Below are positions 62,110-64,000 of a stretch of DNA of 64,000 nt, piece after piece. Both the position numbers and the translations under genes were made by a program. The notes beneath the pieces were generated by a model, which had not been told where the DNA came from, did no database searches, and saw only the letters and a program-made list of their open reading frames with translations. Position 1 is the stretch's first letter. Each line of letters opens with the position of its first letter. The stretch is from Sacculina carcini (Eukaryota; Arthropoda; Thecostraca; Sacculinidae): assembly GCA_916048095.2 (NCBI GenBank), contig OU696586.1, positions 3,324,749 through 3,388,748 of the forward strand. Reading direction: 5' to 3'.

Positions 62110-62255
62110 GAGTTGTTTATTCAGCTGATTTGTGTGTTATACTTATAAATATTTTGATTTGCGATCGAATTGCATTTATTATGGAATCAAGTGATACGCG
62201 GCATCTATACAAAACCTCCACTCCAAGTGGTACTCGATCACAAAAAGGTCGAGAA
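62110..62255 (-). mobile_element. CAGTGGTTCCCAACC-family MITE fragment (minus)
   Basis: Ends 'gagaaccactg' at 62255. Shares 'aagtggtactcgatc' and 'caaaaag' with 46265-46305. The far end is missing. Confidence 0.65.
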
Positions 62256-62607
62256 CCACTGGACTACATCATACTTCGATTCTGTGCAAATAGAGAGCTC
62301 AGGTTCTTTTGCATCAATCATGGCTGCGTCGACGTTGCGGCAGTTTTCCTAAACTGCTGTGTGCGCTGGTGCGCGTCACTTCATTTGTATGTATCTGCGT
62401 GGGAGTCTGTGATGTCCGTGCGTGTGTGTGTGTTTGTGAGCGGTGATACCTACATCTTGAAAGAGCATCACCAAAGCTTGGCGTGCGTTTATCGCCGCGC
62501 CGCCACAGACTGGTTTACGGCGTTGATAGTCGCGGCCAGCGGCGCCGCCATCTTCGCCGCTGCGTCAGAAAGCGGCCATCAATTCTCAGCGCTGTATATC
62601 GCCAAAC

Positions 62608-62690
62608 CATTGGCGGTGCCAGGATGTTTCCGGCCGGCGTCTAGCGGGAAATATGCGGGATCTGGCGAAGTATGAGGAATCACACTCGAT
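62608..62690 (+). mobile_element. CAGTGGCGGCGCC-family left-end fragment
   Basis: 'ttggcggtgccaggatgttt' followed by 'gcgaagtatgagg' and 'cacactcgatatgctgaact', similar to 34290-34360. No terminal CAGTG and no right end. Confidence 0.5.
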
Positions 62691-62714
62691 ATGCTGAACT
62701 TGCTTAATCTTCCA

Positions 62715-62782
62715 AAACAGCGAAGAGAAGAGATATATATATATATATATATATATCTCAGCGAAGAGTTATATCTCTTCGC
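62715..62782. repeat. (AT)n with palindromic flanks
   Basis: 'gaagagatatat' and 'atatctc..gcgaagag' surround (AT)n and can fold into hairpins. Confidence 0.7.
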
Positions 62783-62889
62783 ACACTGAATACAAAGTTT
62801 TGAGATTATGTTGTTTGTACTTTCATCTTTTTCATATAGCTATCCAGAATACAGACTGTGCGATAACTGACTTCTGATCTAAAAATGGT

Positions 62890-62919
62890 ACGAAAACTGA
62901 AATAGGTTAAGAGCCACTG
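62890..62919 (-). mobile_element. hAT MITE right-end remnant
   Basis: 'ataggttaagagccactg' is the complement of a CAGTGGCTCTTAACC-type terminus. The rest is not identifiable. Confidence 0.4.
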
Positions 62920-64000
62920 GTCCAATTTTTTTCCTTACGTTGTGTATTTCACTATCCGGTATAATTTAGTACACAAAACAATAGGAGGAAGCAATCACAA
63001 ACACAATTAATATAAATATTATATAATATAAATAAGGCATGAAATAAAACACACAAAAAACAACACAAACACAAAACGGTTTATTATATTTGCACTGTTC
63101 GTAGACGGCGTCATAAACGCCAACACAAAGTGAAATTTGCCTGCTAATTTGCATACAACACGAGCCCCACAGAAATTCAAGAAGGACAGACAATAGATTT
63201 ATATTTATAGGTTTATATTCATACAATTCCGCTGTGTGGATGCGTAAATTCTATTCAGCATTGCGCACAAGACGACGTCTGTTGCAGTGCGTAGAACATT
63301 CTTAGTATGAATGTAAGACAAAAACAGTGTGAATATATAATTAGCCGCTGAGTGTGTGCAACGTTGAATGCACTATCACACAACAATAATTGAGTCGCTG
63401 CGTTCCTGTCTGTTCCTGCATGGCGAGACAATGCAATTGCACTGCATCATTCAATAGACTGCTATGCACATGAAAAGGTTTTGTATGAGAGTACATGTAC
63501 TTGTATATGCACAATAGCTCATATGCCGATGTTTCTACTAATTGTGTATGTGTATGTATGCGTGTGTGTGTGTGTGTGTACGTATGTGTATATGTGATTG
63601 TGTGTGTCTGTGTATGTGTGTGAATTAATCCAATTTAAAAGCAAATTAGGTTTGTGAACAGGTTTTGCATAGAGATTTGGTTGTGAGTGGAGCAAATTGA
63701 TTCACGTTTTGAATTGTAATTTGTTCATATAATAGAAATACATTTTGCTCATGCACTGTGGAACATTTTGAACCAAAATAAAAGCACCTTTTTAGATATA
63801 ATCTAAGCATATCTACATCTCAATTTGTGTGAAAATCTCAACAATTTTTCCAGTGATGATGCATTTTAATGATATGCATTTTGATGTAGCTGGATTCAAC
63901 ACACATACACACGCACACACACACACACACACACATACACACAGTGTGTTTGAGTTACTGTTTATGAGTTAGGAAAAAATTTACCATAGAAATACCATGC
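62920..64000. other. AT-rich unique DNA, no gene recognised
   Basis: Impure GT at 63548-63625 and CA at 63901-63945. No supported gene. Confidence 0.45.

Noticed and set aside
62130..62675. 181-codon open frame on plus
   Set aside because: It starts inside one MITE fragment and ends inside another, and has no motif.

Overview
This window looks like intergenic or intronic DNA from an invertebrate animal nuclear genome. It has AT-rich unique sequence, very dense (CA/GT)n microsatellites, hAT-type and Tc1/mariner-type MITEs with target-site duplications, L2/CR1-type LINE fragments with their typical 3' tails, and many Helitron-like elements. I see no operon, phage or bacterial gene. I cannot name the species. 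Most long open frames are translations of (CA)n/(GT)n or of transposon DNA.

Layout. Bases 1-933 are AT-rich DNA with one MITE. About 930-34,080 is a nest of one Helitron/HINE-like family. Full copies start with TC followed by an (AT) box and AGAGATCCTCTG plus (GT)n, continue through about 0.35-0.4 kb tandem units, then a long array of small CCGC..GCGG hairpin modules, and end in CTAG. The best copies are H1 (934-6064) and H6 (28414-33082), both on +. Others are H2 (10641-13178), H3 (13179-15187) and several minus-strand copies (16160-17563, 21186-26090). Between them lie broken LINE pieces (9402-10640 -, 26100-26990 -, 27591-27975 +), a retroelement C-terminal fragment (15188-15385 +) and one helical-protein open frame with a plausible splice acceptor (18241-18798 -), which is the best candidate for a host gene exon. 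From 34.2 kb to the end there is no recognisable complete gene. That part holds a 1.25 kb hAT-like element with a perfect target duplication (34541-35790), about eighteen MITE copies or fragments, one possible first exon (ATG followed by a donor, 38618-38629), a tRNA-like SINE head (49240-49303), and over thirty microsatellites.

Main message. The noteworthy system is the Helitron family: head-to-tail junctions on both strands, reiterated 3' hairpins, a (GT)n block expanded to about 750 bp in one copy, and a pair of copies that share about 1 kb of DNA beyond the CTAG terminus while their 5' homology stops exactly at the TC. That is the pattern expected when rolling-circle transposition reads through its terminator and carries 3' flanking DNA. 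The carried segment includes a short open frame followed by GTAAGT.
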